Shown: piece by piece, positions 1-13,500 of the stretch
How the letters are laid out: the number at the start of each line of letters is the position of its first letter
Numbering within the stretch: position 1 is the stretch's first letter
Origin: Carya illinoinensis
Lineage: Eukaryota; Streptophyta; Magnoliopsida; Fagales; Juglandaceae
Direction: 5' to 3'
Length of the DNA stretch: 64,000 nt
Assembly (NCBI RefSeq): GCF_018687715.1
Contig: NC_056760.1
Location: 11,830,001 to 11,894,000, forward strand
Translations under genes and position numbers: made by a program
Notes under the pieces: model-generated
Seen by the model: only the letters and a program-made list of their open reading frames with translations
The model's database searches: none
What the model was told of the DNA's origin: nothing

Positions 1-240
1 AAAAAAGAAAATAAACCATAAAAAGAAACTGCAAAAAGTCCAAGTCTGAAATTCGCTAGGAGACAACATGGACATACTTTAGTATTTTTACAGTAACTTT
101 CTACTCAAATATCGGATTGATGCGATTCTTGATAAATTAGAAATATATCTTAAAGAGCTATAAATTTGTCTCTAAGAAAGATTTCCAAATTCAAACTCCT
201 GAAACACATAAGTACCTGCCAAGATTAGTCCTAAAATTTA

Positions 241-1131
241 GGCGATTTTTTTATGCAGGAATTATGAAGACATTAGGGTTTCTTTCCCATCCTATATAAG
301 CATATCATTAGCACGAAATAGGAGAAAAGGAGAGGCACAAGAGGCAGATTTGAAGAGATGAGAAAGTCACTTCCATGGCCGCCGTTTGATTTATTTTTCT
401 CTAGAGATTTTGGTTGTCTATTATATTTATGGGTAACTAAATTTTCAAGTAGGGATAGGGATAAACTTGAATATTAGATGGTATTTCTAATTTATTTTTA
501 ATTTATGTATTTAATTTTTAATTACTAAAACTCTTTTGTTTTATCATTATCAATTCATTGTTGATATTTTCTTCTCTGAATAATCATAGAATTTATTCTG
601 TTTATGGATTCAGTCATGTTTTTTCTATTGAATGAATTGGTTTTTTTATTATATTTGGATCAATTATTTATCTATATTGATCTAGTTCTTTGCTGCAATA
701 TCACTCTCTAAGTATATTGTCGTCGTCGAATTTTCTCAATAGGAATAATAATTTACGTATTTTAAAAGTAGTGAATGATTTTGTAAATGGTTACATTTGG
801 TTTAATTTTGATTTATAAATCTATGCATTCTGATTGGAAATTTCAAGAATTGAGTTTTCAATTGAGTTATTTAATGAATTAATAATAATTAAAATACCGG
901 ATTTGTACAAGGGATTCATGATGCTCTACTGTTTGTCAAGTTTGAGTGCTTCTTTCATTAATAAATGTGCTTAACTTTAATTTACATTTAAAATTAATCT
1001 TTGTTTTCCATTAATCATTTAATATTTTTCTTTAGTTTCTTTGTTCATTTTACTATTCTTTTAATTTGTCTCCCTGTGGAATCGACAGCTCAAAGTTGTG
1101 TTACAACTACCGTGTTATTGTTTGGGCGTAA
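241..1131 (+). repeat. Possible LTR/leader of an unidentified retroelement
   Basis: There is no convincing ORF here. A TATA-like box (TATATAAG, 293-300) is followed by a long T-rich, gene-poor leader. The stretch ends with a phrase near 1070-1131 (CCCTGTGGAATCGACAG, then TTGGGCGTAATTA) that resembles the U5 end and leader of plant LTR retrotransposons. The resemblance is from memory of such elements. No second LTR, primer-binding site or target-site duplication was found. Bases 1-240 hold nothing I recognise. Confidence 0.25.
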
Positions 1132-2548
1132 TTAGATATAGAGGCAGCAGATGCTTTACGATATGGATCTTTGGAAGTATTGTTTCCCAACCTTGTGCAA
1201 TCGGAACTATCTCTTTGAACTTTCAATAGTTCATTGAGTTTTTTAGTGGGAGTCTTTTCTTTAACTTCCTGACAAGCTGCCAACTTCTTTTCCAGCGCCT
1301 CTTTCTGTGCCCGCAACCTTGTTACTTCCAATTCCATCAATTTCAGTGCCTCCACCAAATTGTTCTTCCCATTCTCCATGATAGTTAGGTTTTTATACAT
1401 ATTTTTATTTACTTGTTGGATTTTCACAAACTCTTCACATAAGTCTTCATATGCTTCCTGCACACTTAATTCATGATCTGCAACTTCTGTGGCAATATTA
1501 GAATTAGTATCACAAAGAACCATGCTGTCGTCAGCACATTATTTGCTCGTGTTAGCACAATCAGTAACAGAGGTAGAGAAAGCAATAACAATTTCATTAT
1601 CAGAGGATGTATCTGAACTTTCGAAGTTAGAATCATCACTCAAAGTAGTATTCAAAACTTTTGCATTTCTTTTAAATTTTGGACATTCCATTCTTATGTG
1701 GCCAAAACTAGAGTATTCATGACATTGGACTTTATCTTTAAACTCGGTTTTGTCTTTATTCCACTTTTCAGATTCATTCTTTTTAGTGAAATTCTTAACT
1801 TTTTCATCTTACCAAAATTATTTTTATTACACTTGAATTTTTTTTTTAATTTTCTGACCATAAGAGCTAAGTCATCATTACACAGATCTTCATCATTAGA
1901 CTGATTTTCTTTCGTAGCAGTTTGGAGTACGATGGACTTACCTTTCTTTTGTTGTGGAAGAGTAGATTCATAAGTTTCCAAATAGCCTACCAGTTCTTCT
2001 ACCCAAATTGTGTCTAAATCCTTACTTTCTTATATGGCTATCACCTTTGGTCGAAACCTTTCAGGCAAAGATCTTGGGATTTTTCTCACAACTCATGCCT
2101 CCTCCACCTTCTCACCAAGATTGTACCTAGAATTAACAATGTCATTTAGTTTAGCATAAAAATCATTAAAAGCCTCATCATCTAGCATTTTTATCTCCTC
2201 AAACTTTGAAATCAACATTTGTAATTTGGAATTTTTCACTGTTTTGATCCATTCATATGTGGTTTTCAAAATAGCCCAAACATCCTTGGATTTTTCACAC
2301 ATGGAAATTTTCTTGAATTCATCAGGAGAAACAACCATGAAAATGACACTTAGACTTTTGTTGTTCCAATTACAACTACTTGATTGTTCTTTGGTCCAAT
2401 CTTCTATAGGTGTTGTGGGCCTTGTCCATCCTGACTCCACGATTAGTCAGACATTCTCATCAAGTGACTTTAGAAATGCTCTCATCCTTACCTTTCAGTA
2501 GGCATAGTTATCACCATTGAATTGTGGTGGTGATGATTGTGTCGCCAT
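1107..2548 (-). pseudogene. Copia retrotransposon gag, degraded
   Basis: This is the gag part of a Ty1/copia polyprotein, read on the minus strand from an ATG at 2548. The start (MATQSSPPQFNGDNYAY) is the usual beginning of UBN2/DUF4219-type gag. A gag core at 2093-2440 contains KDVWAILKTTYE and ISKFEEIKMLDDE, typical of UBN2. A CCHC zinc knuckle (VQCHEYSSFGHIRMECPKF, about 1675-1735) lies in a different frame from its flanks. A coiled-coil tail follows at 1107-1523. The frame is broken several times, and at least two tryptophan codons near the start now read as TGA. No protease, integrase or RT follows, so the element is truncated on its 3' side near 1.1 kb. It is non-functional. Confidence 0.75.
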
Positions 2549-2598
2549 GATCCTCCAGGAGAACAGATCACACTCAGATTGAGTGAACTACACTCTGA

Positions 2599-3542
2599 TG
2601 TCAATTGAAATTACCCAAGTACCCCTGGTTATGCACCTTAATGCTGAACAAAAACTATTAGCATGGATTAGTAACCAATATAAAATATTAAAAGCATTAA
2701 CACAATAATTTGTTTACGAATGGATTGAGAGTAAAACCCCACGGGGCAACCAAACCTAAGAAAGTCAATTTTATTGATTGAGAGTATTACAAGTAAAACG
2801 TTTACAAAACCTTTGTAACTAGACACGTTTATCCAAGACACACGACCCGCTTGTCTTCTACCGTAGTAGGTAGTCAGAACCTCTGATGCCCTCTAATCTT
2901 TCTCTTTCCTACTGAAACCTCTAGTGGTTGAACTCGAATACAGCAACTCCCCATTGGAGTATGCTCTCAATCAATCCCACAAACTGAACTTTTTGGAAAA
3001 TCCTTCTCTCAAGAATTTTCTCTTACATGATCTTTTGAAATTCTACCCAGATCTTCAAGCTCTCAATACTTGTGAATATGTGTTGTTGAAGTGTTAATTA
3101 AAACCCTCAGCCGACTCCTCTATAAATAGGCAATGTTGTGATTGATTTGGTGAAGGACTCAACTGACAGGTTTATCCAGAATCTCAGTCAGATACGTTAC
3201 TAACGATTTGTGAACATCTCAGACTGGATCACTCTTTCTGGATTGCATCGAGTTCAAATCAACTTCAGTTTCTTTAATATTGCTTGTGTCTTTATCTCTT
3301 CAACTGACTCTTAAACTCGAAACATATATAGGACTCTTGTAGACTCTTATCTTATAATTTAAACAAGATTGGTAAGAGTTACAATTCAAACACTTATCCT
3401 TATCGAATAACTTCTATTCAAATACTCATCCTTATCGGATGCAATTCTAAAGTCCTATTTAAAAATACATTCATCCATAATTCGAATTTAAATACAAACT
3501 CATCTAATCCTAGCCAAACATAAATTACATTTACACATAACA
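2599..3542 (-). repeat. LTR of the degraded Copia element
   Basis: This is inferred to be the 5' LTR of the minus-strand Copia relic, because it lies directly upstream of the gag start. A weak primer-binding-site remnant (CTCTGATG...) abuts it at about 2593-2600. On the plus strand the block starts TG and ends CA at 3542, where homology to the CACTA transposase fragment begins abruptly. It has no coding potential. The other LTR is missing, so neither the boundaries nor a target-site duplication could be confirmed. Confidence 0.5.
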
Positions 3543-5590
3543 TCTAAATTGTGGCGCAGTGTTAAGGTAGACCAGTATGGAAACTCAAAGAAAATACATT
3601 TTTTCGTCCAATTCAATTCCACTGTTTGGAGTTTCCTCTTTCGAGCTCTTCCTTCCTTCCCAAATTTGTTTTCTAAAACATCTTCCAATTGTATGCCACC
3701 ATATCACCACCAGAGTACTCTAGCGGTGATGACCTGCAGTCAACCATTCCATCAAATATTGCTCTATTTGAACGCTATTTATGATCATGAGGTAAATATC
3801 GACGGTATCTTATGAAACATAATTTTTGTCCATTTGTTAACCACTGAGACTGTGTATCTTTGTTACAAATAGACCAAGTCATTTCACCTTTTGTGCTCCA
3901 CCCAGACAAGTTTTCGTATGCTGAAAAATCATTTATTGTCCACAATATTGTAGCATACATCTTGCACTCCCACAACAAGGCCACATCATATGTATTGACA
4001 CCCTATTCCCACAACTCTTTCAACTCTGTCATCATTGGCTGCAAATATATGTCTATTTCGTTCTCTAGTGACCTTAGCTCAGAGATTAGTAAAGTCATCA
4101 TAAAATAAGGATCATTCATACACTTTCATGGTAGAAAATTATAGGGCATTAATATGACAAGCTAAGTACTATGAAAAGTGCTCATGTTGCCAAATGTATT
4201 AAAACCATTAGTTGCACCATCAATTACTAAACCACGGCGTACATTGCAAGGTTCTTTGGCAAACCATGGATGCTCGTCATCAAATTTCTTCCATTGTAAG
4301 GAATCTGCAGGTTGCGAGAGGAATTGATCATTTTGGACTCTTTATGTGTGACGCCAAGTTATATCTTTTGCAGTCATATGGGAAATAAACAATTTTTGAA
4401 ATCGAAGAATCAATGAAAAATGTCTTAACACTTTATGGGGTACATTACGCTTATCTGATGTCCATCTAGACTCATGACACATTGGACATGAATCAAATGC
4501 TGCATATTACTTCAGAAGAGAACACAATTATTTTTACATGCGTGGATGATATTATAATCAAATTCTTCACTTCATAAAAATTACAAGGTTTTACGTTATT
4601 CTGTGGGAGAGCCTCTTTAAATTATTCTAACAGCAAGTCGATGGCCTATGCAGAAATACAACAAATAGACTTAATATGGAACAGTCTCACAGTGAATGGA
4701 AACTTGCTATGACCGGTTCACCCTTCGTACAGTTCTCGTTGTGCATCCTTCCACAGTCCTCCAAAGTTTTTATTTTCTTTAAATGATTGTGTAGATGTTC
4801 ATTCTCCATCCCTCGCCCCAAATATGCCTGCGCTAAGATTTCCTAACATTTCAGTCATATCCTTTTCATTATCATTACTATCATCAGAAGCATCCACATT
4901 TATGTCATCCACATTGATCTCGTTACCTTCCTCCATCTGATTGGACTGACAGCCAAATCTAACTCTTTTAGGAAATGGTTCACCATGTAAGACCCAAGGT
5001 GAGTATTTAGGGTCTATTCCATTTACAAATAAATGGTCCTCCACTATGACCAAGTTATATGAACTAAGATGTTTGCACTTCTTGCACAGGCATCTTATAA
5101 ATTCTCGATTTTCAACACTCCCGCAAGCAAATTCTATAAAAGACTTCACCCCCTGTGCATACTCCTTATAGTCTCGACCAAGTCTATCTCCTAACAACAT
5201 CCAACTCTTCTCCATTGTAATTTCGTTACTCGTCAACTGTCTCTAAGAAAAACTTATTTCATGGATAAACACTAGCAACTATTTTTCATATTCAATCATT
5301 ACTATCCCATTCATAAGGTAATTGGTCATATCTCATTCAAGAGACTATCATCTATATTACATATATACTCAATCCAAAACTATCATGTTAGTCAAAATTT
5401 CGGCAGCATTTCCCTACAATTCTCCGAATATGCTAGTCACACTCAATCCTTGACCCTATACATGGGCCGAGCAACTTATGGAACACACACCCGAAGAATG
5501 TTAGGAAATACTGAACCAAAATTTTTAGAACTAACACAAGAGTTTAGACTGAATATATTTACCATACAGATGATAGAATTTCAATCTCAT
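3543..5590 (-). pseudogene. CACTA (En/Spm) tnpD transposase, truncated fragment
   Basis: On the minus strand this is collinear with the intact tnpD at 51390-53430, including about 350 bases of leader. The N-terminal Transpos_assoc part (start near 5218, KSWMLLGDRLGRDYKEYAQG) is readable at 4799-5236. Further pieces at 3775-3984 (NDFSAYENLSGWSTKGEM) and 3500-3688 (FPYWSTLTLRHNLDVM) match the central Transposase_21 region. Stops and frameshifts separate them. Homology stops mid-gene at 3542 against the Copia LTR, and it fades at about 5580-5600 where LINE sequence starts. The C-terminal half, tnpA and both element ends are absent. It is a relic that cannot encode transposase. Confidence 0.85.
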
Positions 5591-5594
5591 AATT

Positions 5595-7050
5595 GTGGAT
5601 TTTCTGAATTTGAAAATTAAAGAATGTATGCTCGAAAACAGGTGGGATGTGGAATTTTTGGTGCGACTTGTGGGGCGAGAATTATCAAACAAGATTTTGT
5701 CTAAGATACGAGGTACTAAAAATGGTTCTGATATTTTAATTTGGTTGGGTAACTCGGATGGCAAATTTACTTCATCGAATGCTTGGGATTTAGTTCGTGT
5801 AGTTGCTCCAAAACAACAATGGTCGGAATGGATATGGCATTCGGCTTTGCCAAATAAATTCTCCGTGGCAATGTGGAAAACTTTTTCACATAGTTTGGGC
5901 GTAGATGATCGTATAAAGCACCTTGGTATTCATGTGGTCTCCAAATGTGAATGTTGTGAAGAATGTGCCTTTGAGGATTTCAATCATGTTTTATATGGGG
6001 GTAGAATTGTTTCAAAACTATGGAAGAATTGATCTCATTTTCTGGGTATCTCGTACATGTCTAATCGATCTAGAAGCATAGTTTAGAAGAACAAAAAAAT
6101 CCTCACAAGTTGGTAATTTGGTTCGTTTGGTTTCGATGATTTTAATTTGCAGTTTATGGTCATGGAGGTGTTTTGCTTGAATGGAAGGTCGCCGGGAGCA
6201 TTTTGATGCTTTATGGAGGTCAGTTAAATACTGGATTGGTTGGGTTGGTAGTAGATTGAGAGTTTATAACTGATGGAATAAACAGGATATTTATATTTTG
6301 CAAAAGTTGCAGTTGCCGATTACACAAGCTCGTCCAAAACAGGTGCATGCAATTTCTTGGCATAAGCCAAATAAGGGATGGTTTAAATTAAATGTGGATG
6401 GTAACAGTCTTAATAATCCGAGTGAATCTGGTGTAGGAGGCGTGTTATGTAATCATAAGGGCATTACTCAGTTTGCGTTTGCTGCATATACTGGCATTGG
6501 TTCGAATAATCACGCTAAATTGATAGCGCTTCTTCTTGGATTGCGACGTTGTAAGTTATATGGCATTAATAATATTATCATCGAGTTGGATTCGCTCTTG
6601 ATTGTTAACTGGCTTAAAGAAGGTCGGTGTAATGTTTGGTATTTGAAGGATTTTTGGGAATAAATCCAATGTCTTCTCACTGGGATGAATGTGCGATATC
6701 AACATGTTTTTAGAGAAGAAAATTATGCGGCAGATTGGCTTGCAAGACTGGGTAGTAGTGAAAGTTCTGAAGAGTTTACACAAGGAAATATTCCTCATAT
6801 GTTTAAAGAAATTTTGCGAATGGATCAGTGTGGTTTGCCTAATTTGAGAGTTGTTTAGAGTTTTCTTTGTGCTGTAGGTGTTGAGGTCTATTTTTATTTT
6901 TTTCGATTAGGTTGGTCTCTTTTTTGCATGCTGGGTTTGGGTTTTATGTAAACCCCCAGATGATAAAAATGTAACCACGGTATTCCTCTGCCATAAGTGA
7001 AAGTCTATTAATAAGATTGGGGAGGGTCACTCTTGGACATGTGGCCCTAA
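5595..7050 (+). mobile_element. 5'-truncated L1-type LINE, 3' end with RNase H
   Basis: This is the 3' part of a plant LINE ORF2. A zf-RVT segment (5595-6032) has SNAWDLVR, QWSEWIWHSALPNKFSVAMWK and the CECCEECAFEDFNHVL zinc-binding stretch. An RNase H domain (6298-6663 and on to about 6858) has the first catalytic region FKLNVDGNS, the GVGGVL segment and IELDSLLIVNWL. The active-site HAELMA is HAKLIA here, so the catalytic Glu is changed. Frames shift at about 6033-6297 and after 6663. The 3' UTR (6860-7050) matches that of the LINE at 10343-16183, including CGGTATTCCTC and GGGTCACTCTT. Both are therefore one family, in opposite orientations. A 5'-truncated copy is typical of target-primed reverse transcription. 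Confidence 0.85.
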
Positions 7051-7059
7051 CTCTTTCAA

Positions 7060-7258
7060 ATATATATATTAATATACAATTTATCAATATACTATATACT
7101 AGCATATATACTATACTAATATATATTAATATAGTATATTAATATACTATTTATCAATATACTATATGCTAGCATATATACTATCTTAATATATATTAAT
7201 ATACTAATATATTACTATTATATATACTATATAATATTCATATATTATATTATATATA
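7060..7258. repeat. AT-rich tandem duplication
   Basis: This block is almost pure A/T. Two copies of a unit of about 71 bp can be seen, each containing TTTATCAATATACTATAT followed by CTAGCATATATACTAT. The second copy starts near 7150. A simple TA-rich tail continues to the start of the small CACTA element. Confidence 0.6.
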
Positions 7259-9992
7259 TACTACAAGAGTTCGAATAGGTAAATATACATTTGAACGATT
7301 TATTACCCCGTTCAAACAACACTATTGTATGTTTGAACATAGTTAATGCATACGACATTTGTTCGAACCCTCCATTATCCGCTCGAACGAAACTATTCCA
7401 TACAAATACCTAGTTCGAATATAGAACGGTAGAATATACCCAAAATATTCATCATCTGTTGCTTGCAGTTGCCGCCACCAACTCTGCCAAGGGCACCACC
7501 ATTGAAAGCCTTATCTTCTAAGAGGTATGTATGCCCTTAAACTCTCCTAATGTTTTTTCTCATAAGGTAGTATTTCAAATTTGAGATCTGTGAAGGGGGT
7601 TGGATTTCGAATCAATCCAACCCCATTTTGGTGTTTTCTGGAAGAAATAATCAGCTGAAATGATTGGGCTTCACTCCTTAATCATTTCTATCAATTTAAA
7701 CAAAGAAATCAAGTGCTAAATGTAGGTTTTACGTTCGGCACTGAGCTGACTTAGCCATGACTGTTTGGCAAGGCTTCAAGGTCGCTCGAACGCTTAATTG
7801 CCAAACAGCCATTCATAACCATTTGAACATGTACCCTATTTGTTCAAACAGATATAATTTTTGTTCAAACTTAGATGTACTGTTGGGCCAAAATATAATG
7901 GGTAATTTTTCTATTTGAATGGGACTCTTACCCATTCAAACAGATGTGTGTTTAGTTCGAACTTAGTGGTTTGTTCGAACAAAATTTTGGTTGTTTCTTT
8001 AATATAATATAATTATAATTATATTAATATTTTATTTATAGTCGTGGTTTTATGATCAATAGTGAACTAATGGCAACTAGTGGAAGAAAACATGGGAGAG
8101 AAATCGGCCAACCTAGCAGAGAAGCTAGTGCTCAGACGCCGAGGTCGATACTTGTCGAGCAGGAGATCGTTCTAAATGACTTCAATGATATTGTGTGGGA
8201 TAGACAGAGTATATTCTCCATCATAACCGACCGAGGATGGGCACCGATTTATCAACAAATGAGTGTTGCATATCCAGACATGGTTGGTGAGTTTTACCAT
8301 GTATGGATATCTAAGGCTGATGCGGATACCTTCACCTTTATCTTTCGGGGTGTGAGTATTATTATCTCACCTTCGGCTATTTTTTATTTCATTGGGATCC
8401 CACGCATGATTGGTGCATACCCTAATCCGACTGCACCCGCTGCACCAATTGCACTGATTGTACCCGCTACACCGACTATACCAATTGCACAATCTCCACT
8501 AAACCAGATGCTAGATCAAATAGTGAGGATGATAGTGAGAACGTGGCTCCAATAGATGATAGTCTCACCGACGATAAGGCTCGTCAGTTGATGCTGGACG
8601 CTTCAGCTCCTCCATATGATGGCAACAAGGTCATCAAACAAGTAGATTGTATAGCATTTTTTAGAATGCTAAATTTAATTATTTTCCACAACGTCGATCT
8701 GATAAAACACAAGACAGATTTCAGCATCAATCGAGCTCGATTTATGGTACGGATAGCACAAGGAGAGCCAATTGATTTGCCATTATATTTCTTCCTTCGC
8801 ATTCGATCTGAGTCTCGCTATTCAAGTGGAAGTAGTCTACCATTTGGACTAGTGATCTCTAACCTCCTAATCCAATTAGGGGTTAATGTGCAAATGACTA
8901 AGCAGAGACACCCACAGATCGGGCCCCTTAATAAGATGACATTCAACAGGAGTGAGGGCCACTTATGGAAGACTCGAGCTAATATTCCAGCAGCACAAGA
9001 TAGTGGCACGTTGAGTGATCCAGCTTCTACTACTTTCGGTGTTCAGAGACAGCCTGCTAGGGCTACTTTGGATGGGATACGATCCCTGTTCGAGGAGCAT
9101 CACCAACTATTGGTCCACGAGATGGAGAGGATCACTGAGCCCATCATGATCGGACTGCAGGAGATGGAGGGATGCATTGCTGTCATCCAGGAGGACCTAC
9201 ACAGTAGTTTTATTTTATTATTTTTTTACGTTTTGTTTTGTAATTAACATGATGTCAATTTAATTAATATATCTTTTTTATTTGGTTATATATAGCTAGT
9301 TTGTTTATTTTATCGATAAAAAAATATATATAGCTAGTTTGTTTCTTATCCCAAATCATTTTCCTGATATTTTAATTACCAGTTTATGATAATATAAAAA
9401 ATAACACTCCGTAGAAGTTCATTTTTTTATTTGCAAATTTTTATTTAGAATAATAAAATTTATTAATTAATTTTTCAATTAATAGTATAAAATGTCTATG
9501 AATATGATATATTATTATTTAACATATATGATAATAAATCCAAATAGGTAGATTTTTTATCTTTTGAAAATGATAATTAATAAACTCAAGTAAGATTTTT
9601 TTAAAACAATATTTGAATACTCCATTCGAACGCTTATATATACACATTTGAACGTGTTATATTTTTATGTTTGAACATAAAAAGACTATTCGACTCTTAC
9701 TTGTGTTTTTGGCATAAAAAGACGGTATAGCAAATTCTCCACCAGATTTTTTTACCTTCCCACCAAAACATTTCGTTCGAATGCATTTATTACTTGTTGG
9801 AACAGTTTTTTTTTTTTTTAAAGACGACATCTTTTGATCCAAAAAGTCTACTTTGAATGCTTATTTATCTGTTCAAACGAATTAAAAACTCTTCCATCTT
9901 TTAAGACAAAATTTATTTTTTATCCCAACTAAAGACAAAAATTATTTCGTCCCTAAAATATTTCATATCTAAATATCAGATCTCTTGTAGTG
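7259..9992. mobile_element. Small CACTA element, non-autonomous deletion derivative
   Basis: The right end reads CTCTTGTAGTG (9982-9992), the exact inverse of a CACTA terminus (CACTACAAGAG). The left end is TACTACAAGAG, with the first C changed to T. The subterminal zones carry many TTCGAA, TTTGAAC and TTCAAAC motifs (about 7268-7440, 7780-7985, 9620-9890), as in the large element at 46259-57661. TTTCGTCCCTAAAATATTT near 9945 matches the left terminal region of that element. It holds only the Transposase_32-like ORF, with no tnpD or tnpA, so it would need transposase in trans. It is inverted relative to the large element. I could not confirm a 3-bp target duplication (flanks ATA and TAA). Confidence 0.75.
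8052..9247 (+). pseudogene. Transposase_32-like ORF (CACTA accessory), frameshifted
   Basis: This is a homologue of the intact 383-codon ORF at 46911-48062. Two overlapping frames (8052-8555 and 8543-9247) together cover it, with a frameshift near 8505-8510. Shared blocks include IITDRGW, VGEFY, PPYDG, IAFFRMLNLI, HKTDF, LPLYFFLRIRSESRYS and the N-K-TF...S-GH motif near 8932-8965. I associate this family with the domain named putative plant transposon protein, whose biochemical role is unknown. It keeps the same position and polarity relative to the matching element end as in the large CACTA, so it belongs to the element family. Whether it was ever translated from this copy is unknown. Confidence 0.75.
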
Positions 9993-10342
9993 TAAGCCAA
10001 GTGATTCCTCGGACAATGTGCTGATGATCCAGCCCCAGAGCAATCGATCCTCCTTTTACCATTGTAGGTAAGTGGGGCTGATTTCGTATTGGGGTGGAGG
10101 AACAAAAGTGATGAGATGGTTCATGAGGTCTTGGCTCTCAACCAAGGCCACGACTTGTTCTCTCCATAGAGGATAATTTCCCTAATTCAACCGTAGGGTC
10201 ACAAAGTTATTAATAGAGAATGAAATGGCTACCAAGGGAGTAAGACTCTCTTACTCTCAATGGCTCTTAATACCATAAAGAAAATTATGAACCAGTTGTT
10301 TGTGGAAATGTCTCACACAACGTGAGAGTCTTCTAATATATA
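9993..10342 (-). other. Probable Copia-type LTR remnant (LINE insertion target)
   Basis: No ORF is present. Near 10261-10275 the sequence GGCTCTTAATACCAT resembles a decayed minus-strand initiator-tRNA primer-binding site (GGCTCTGATACCA). The next 65 bases read like the start of an LTR. The LINE inserted at 10343, so the same sequence should continue after 16195. This is an identification by resemblance only. Confidence 0.25.
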
Positions 10343-10545
10343 TACTTTTTTTTTCTAAAGAGGCGAGGTCACATGTCTAAGAGTGACCCCGCCCCATTTT
10401 TATTAAATACCCTCACTTGTGGCGGAGGAATACCATGAAACAATCATTTGCAATTAAGGACCATCAACCCAAACCTATTATGACACTGTATCCAACAAAA
10501 CAAATCACTAAAATAAACCTCATAGTTACAAACCTAATCCCCATA

Positions 10546-13500
10546 CTAGAAACGTAAAGAAGGCAAACCAGCTTTATCGACACGAAAAATTCCTTTTAGC
10601 CTATGTGGTAATCCCACAGACTCCAGCCAAACACAAGAAGATCCCTCTGCACCCAATTTTGCCAAGCCATTGGCCAACGCATTCCCTTTCCTAAAAACAT
10701 GTTGAACAGTGAAGTTGATCAACCTCAACATTGAAAGTATCTCCTCCCAAAAGTCCTCAAGATACCAAAGACCACAATTTCCCTCCAGCAACCAATTTAC
10801 TAGAATTTTTTAATCCATTTCCAACTCCACATTTTGAACTCCAAGCATTCTGCACTTTTGCAAGCCATGAAATATTGCCATCAGCTCAGCGTGATTATTA
10901 GTCCCATCTAGAATCCTATCTACAAAGGCTAGAACGAGATCCCCCTTCTCATCCCGTATGACTCCTCCAACACCCGATCTTCCTAGGTTTTCAATACTGC
11001 ATCCATCCGTATTTAGCTTCCACCATCTAACTTTTGGTTTCTGCAAAACAACCAACCGAACTGCTATCCATTTTTTATGCTTAACAGGCACCTGTAAATC
11101 AGCCAGTATAGCATCATCATAGGCATTCCAAGACACTGTTGCCTTAAGTTTTAAACCCACACAAGCAATCCAATATAGAACCTGTCGCCAAAGAGCCTCT
11201 TTGGACTCTACAATGCCCTCCATTCTTTTTTTACAACACCACAACCAAAGTTGCCAAGAAATAATAGAAAGAATCAACCCAAGCAGCACTCCCCTAGAGG
11301 AAGATGTTTTGGCCCTATTAAACCATTGAGTTATACATTGTTTCCATGTAGCAGATGGAACAAATTGCATACCCAACTTATTAGAAATTTTCCTCCAAAC
11401 AAACAGTGCCATTTCTCCTCTGGCTAGAACATGCTCTAGATCTTCATAGGCTCCTGCTTCACAACACACATTTTGAAGTAATCGCACCCCAACTTTACGC
11501 AACTTGTCATCCACCGAAAGCCCTCCATGCACTGCCTACCACATTGTCATGGATATGTTCTTAGGAAGTCCGGAATTCCATATCCACTGACTCCAAGGTA
11601 TCTCCAAGCCCTTTACTCTATTCTTCTCCCAAGCATTTTTCACCAAGAACTTCCCATCATTTTTCCCCATCCAAATTAATTTATCTAGACCTTGACAGTA
11701 ATTACCCAACTGCATCAATACTTCAAAGGCCTTCTCCCTACCCAGTAAACTTACAAACAATTCCTCATTCCAGCTTTCCTCCAACTTGCAATCTTTTAAC
11801 TTTATTGAAGGCCTACCAACATCATCATAAGAATGACCCAATGGCTCTAAAGGAGACCATTTATCCCACCACAAGGAGACATCCCCATCCTTAACTCGCC
11901 ACCGAGAATTTTGTAGAACCTCAGGAACGCATCGCATAACCATATGCCAAAAACCCGAACCTCGCAGGGTTTACCAAGGAAATATGATTCCCTTTTACAT
12001 ACTTAGCACAGAATAACGAAGCCCATAATGACTTCTCACCTATTATTTTCCAAGCAAATTTCATACTTAATGCTTTTTGAACCTCATATAAACTTCTCAA
12101 TCCAACACCCCCTTCCTTGACTGGTTTGCAAATTTTGTCCCATGCCACTCTTTTTTTTTTTTTTTTTTTTTGCCTTCCCATCTTCCACTCCCCAAAAAAG
12201 AATTACTAAATGGCCGATTCAATGAGCAATTGTCGACTTTGGGATATGAAGAACAAAAATTAAATGATCTGGAATACTCGATAGAACATGCTTTAGCAAA
12301 TAAGCCTCGCACCTTTCGACAAGAACCAAGCCTTCCACTCTTCAATTTTCCTTTTTTAATTTTTTCCAGCAATTCCTCTAAGTGCCGATTTAACAATCTA
12401 CCAACAACAATGGGAACTCCTAAATATTTGATCAGAAACAAACCTTGCACAAACCCAGTAGCTCATAAAATGGACCTTTGTCTCAGCCTCGAGATACAAT
12501 TAGAAAAATAAATTGCCGACTTGTCCTTATTCATTGCTTGCCCCGACTAAGCCTCATATTTTTCCGAGCATTCCATAATTGACTTTAAGGATTTTTTTTT
12601 TTTCCCACCATTTGCAGATATCACTATGTCATATGCATATAAAAGGTGAGAAACTAACGGTGCCCCTCTCGGATGCGAGAATCTTCCAATAACCCCAGCT
12701 TAAAAATTAGACTTTAAAATTTTCGAAAGCATTTCCTCCACCAAAATAAACAAATACGAGATAGAGGGTCTCCTTGCCGTAACCCTTGTCCACCCTTATA
12801 GAAACCCTTCACCGTTCCATTCATCACAACCAAATACCAAACATTCGTGACACATTGTTTTACAAGAGCTCGAAATTGTGACGAGAACCCAAAAACATCC
12901 AACACATGTAATAAAAAGTCCCATTCGATACTATCATATGCTTTAGCAAAATCCACTTTTATCATTACATTCCCTCCTCGAACATTTCGATTCAGGCTAT
13001 GTATCATTTCTTGTGTTAAGCTTATATTTTCCAGAATACTTCTACCTGGAATAAACACTCATTATTCCTAAGAAATCGGCCGAGATAAAATAGGAGCCAA
13101 TCGCCTCACCATCAGTTTGGAACAAACTTTATATACCACTGAACATAGACTAATTGGTCTGAACTTATCAAAGCTATTTGGATTCAAAACCTTAGGAATT
13201 AGAACCACATACGACGAAGAATAGAACTGAGGAAGCTCACTGCCTCTAAAGAAATCCCAAACAGCTTCTACCACATCATTTTCAACAATCTTCCAGCAAC
13301 ATTTGTAGAAACCCGAAGAGAAACCATCTGGACCAGGAGAACTTTCAATCGGAATCGAGAACATTGTCTCCTTAATGTCTTGGATTGAGGGGAGCTCACA
13401 CAACCTTCTATTTTCCACATCCGAAATTTCCTTGTGGATCCAGCTTGACAAATCCAAATATGATCTTCCTTTTCTAGCTGCCATAAACTGAGAGAAATGA

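Noticed and set aside
5240..5590. Inverted duplication of the CACTA leader
   Set aside because: On first reading 5490-5580 looked like a plus-strand copy. Careful alignment shows the whole stretch is collinear with 51390-51720 on the minus strand.
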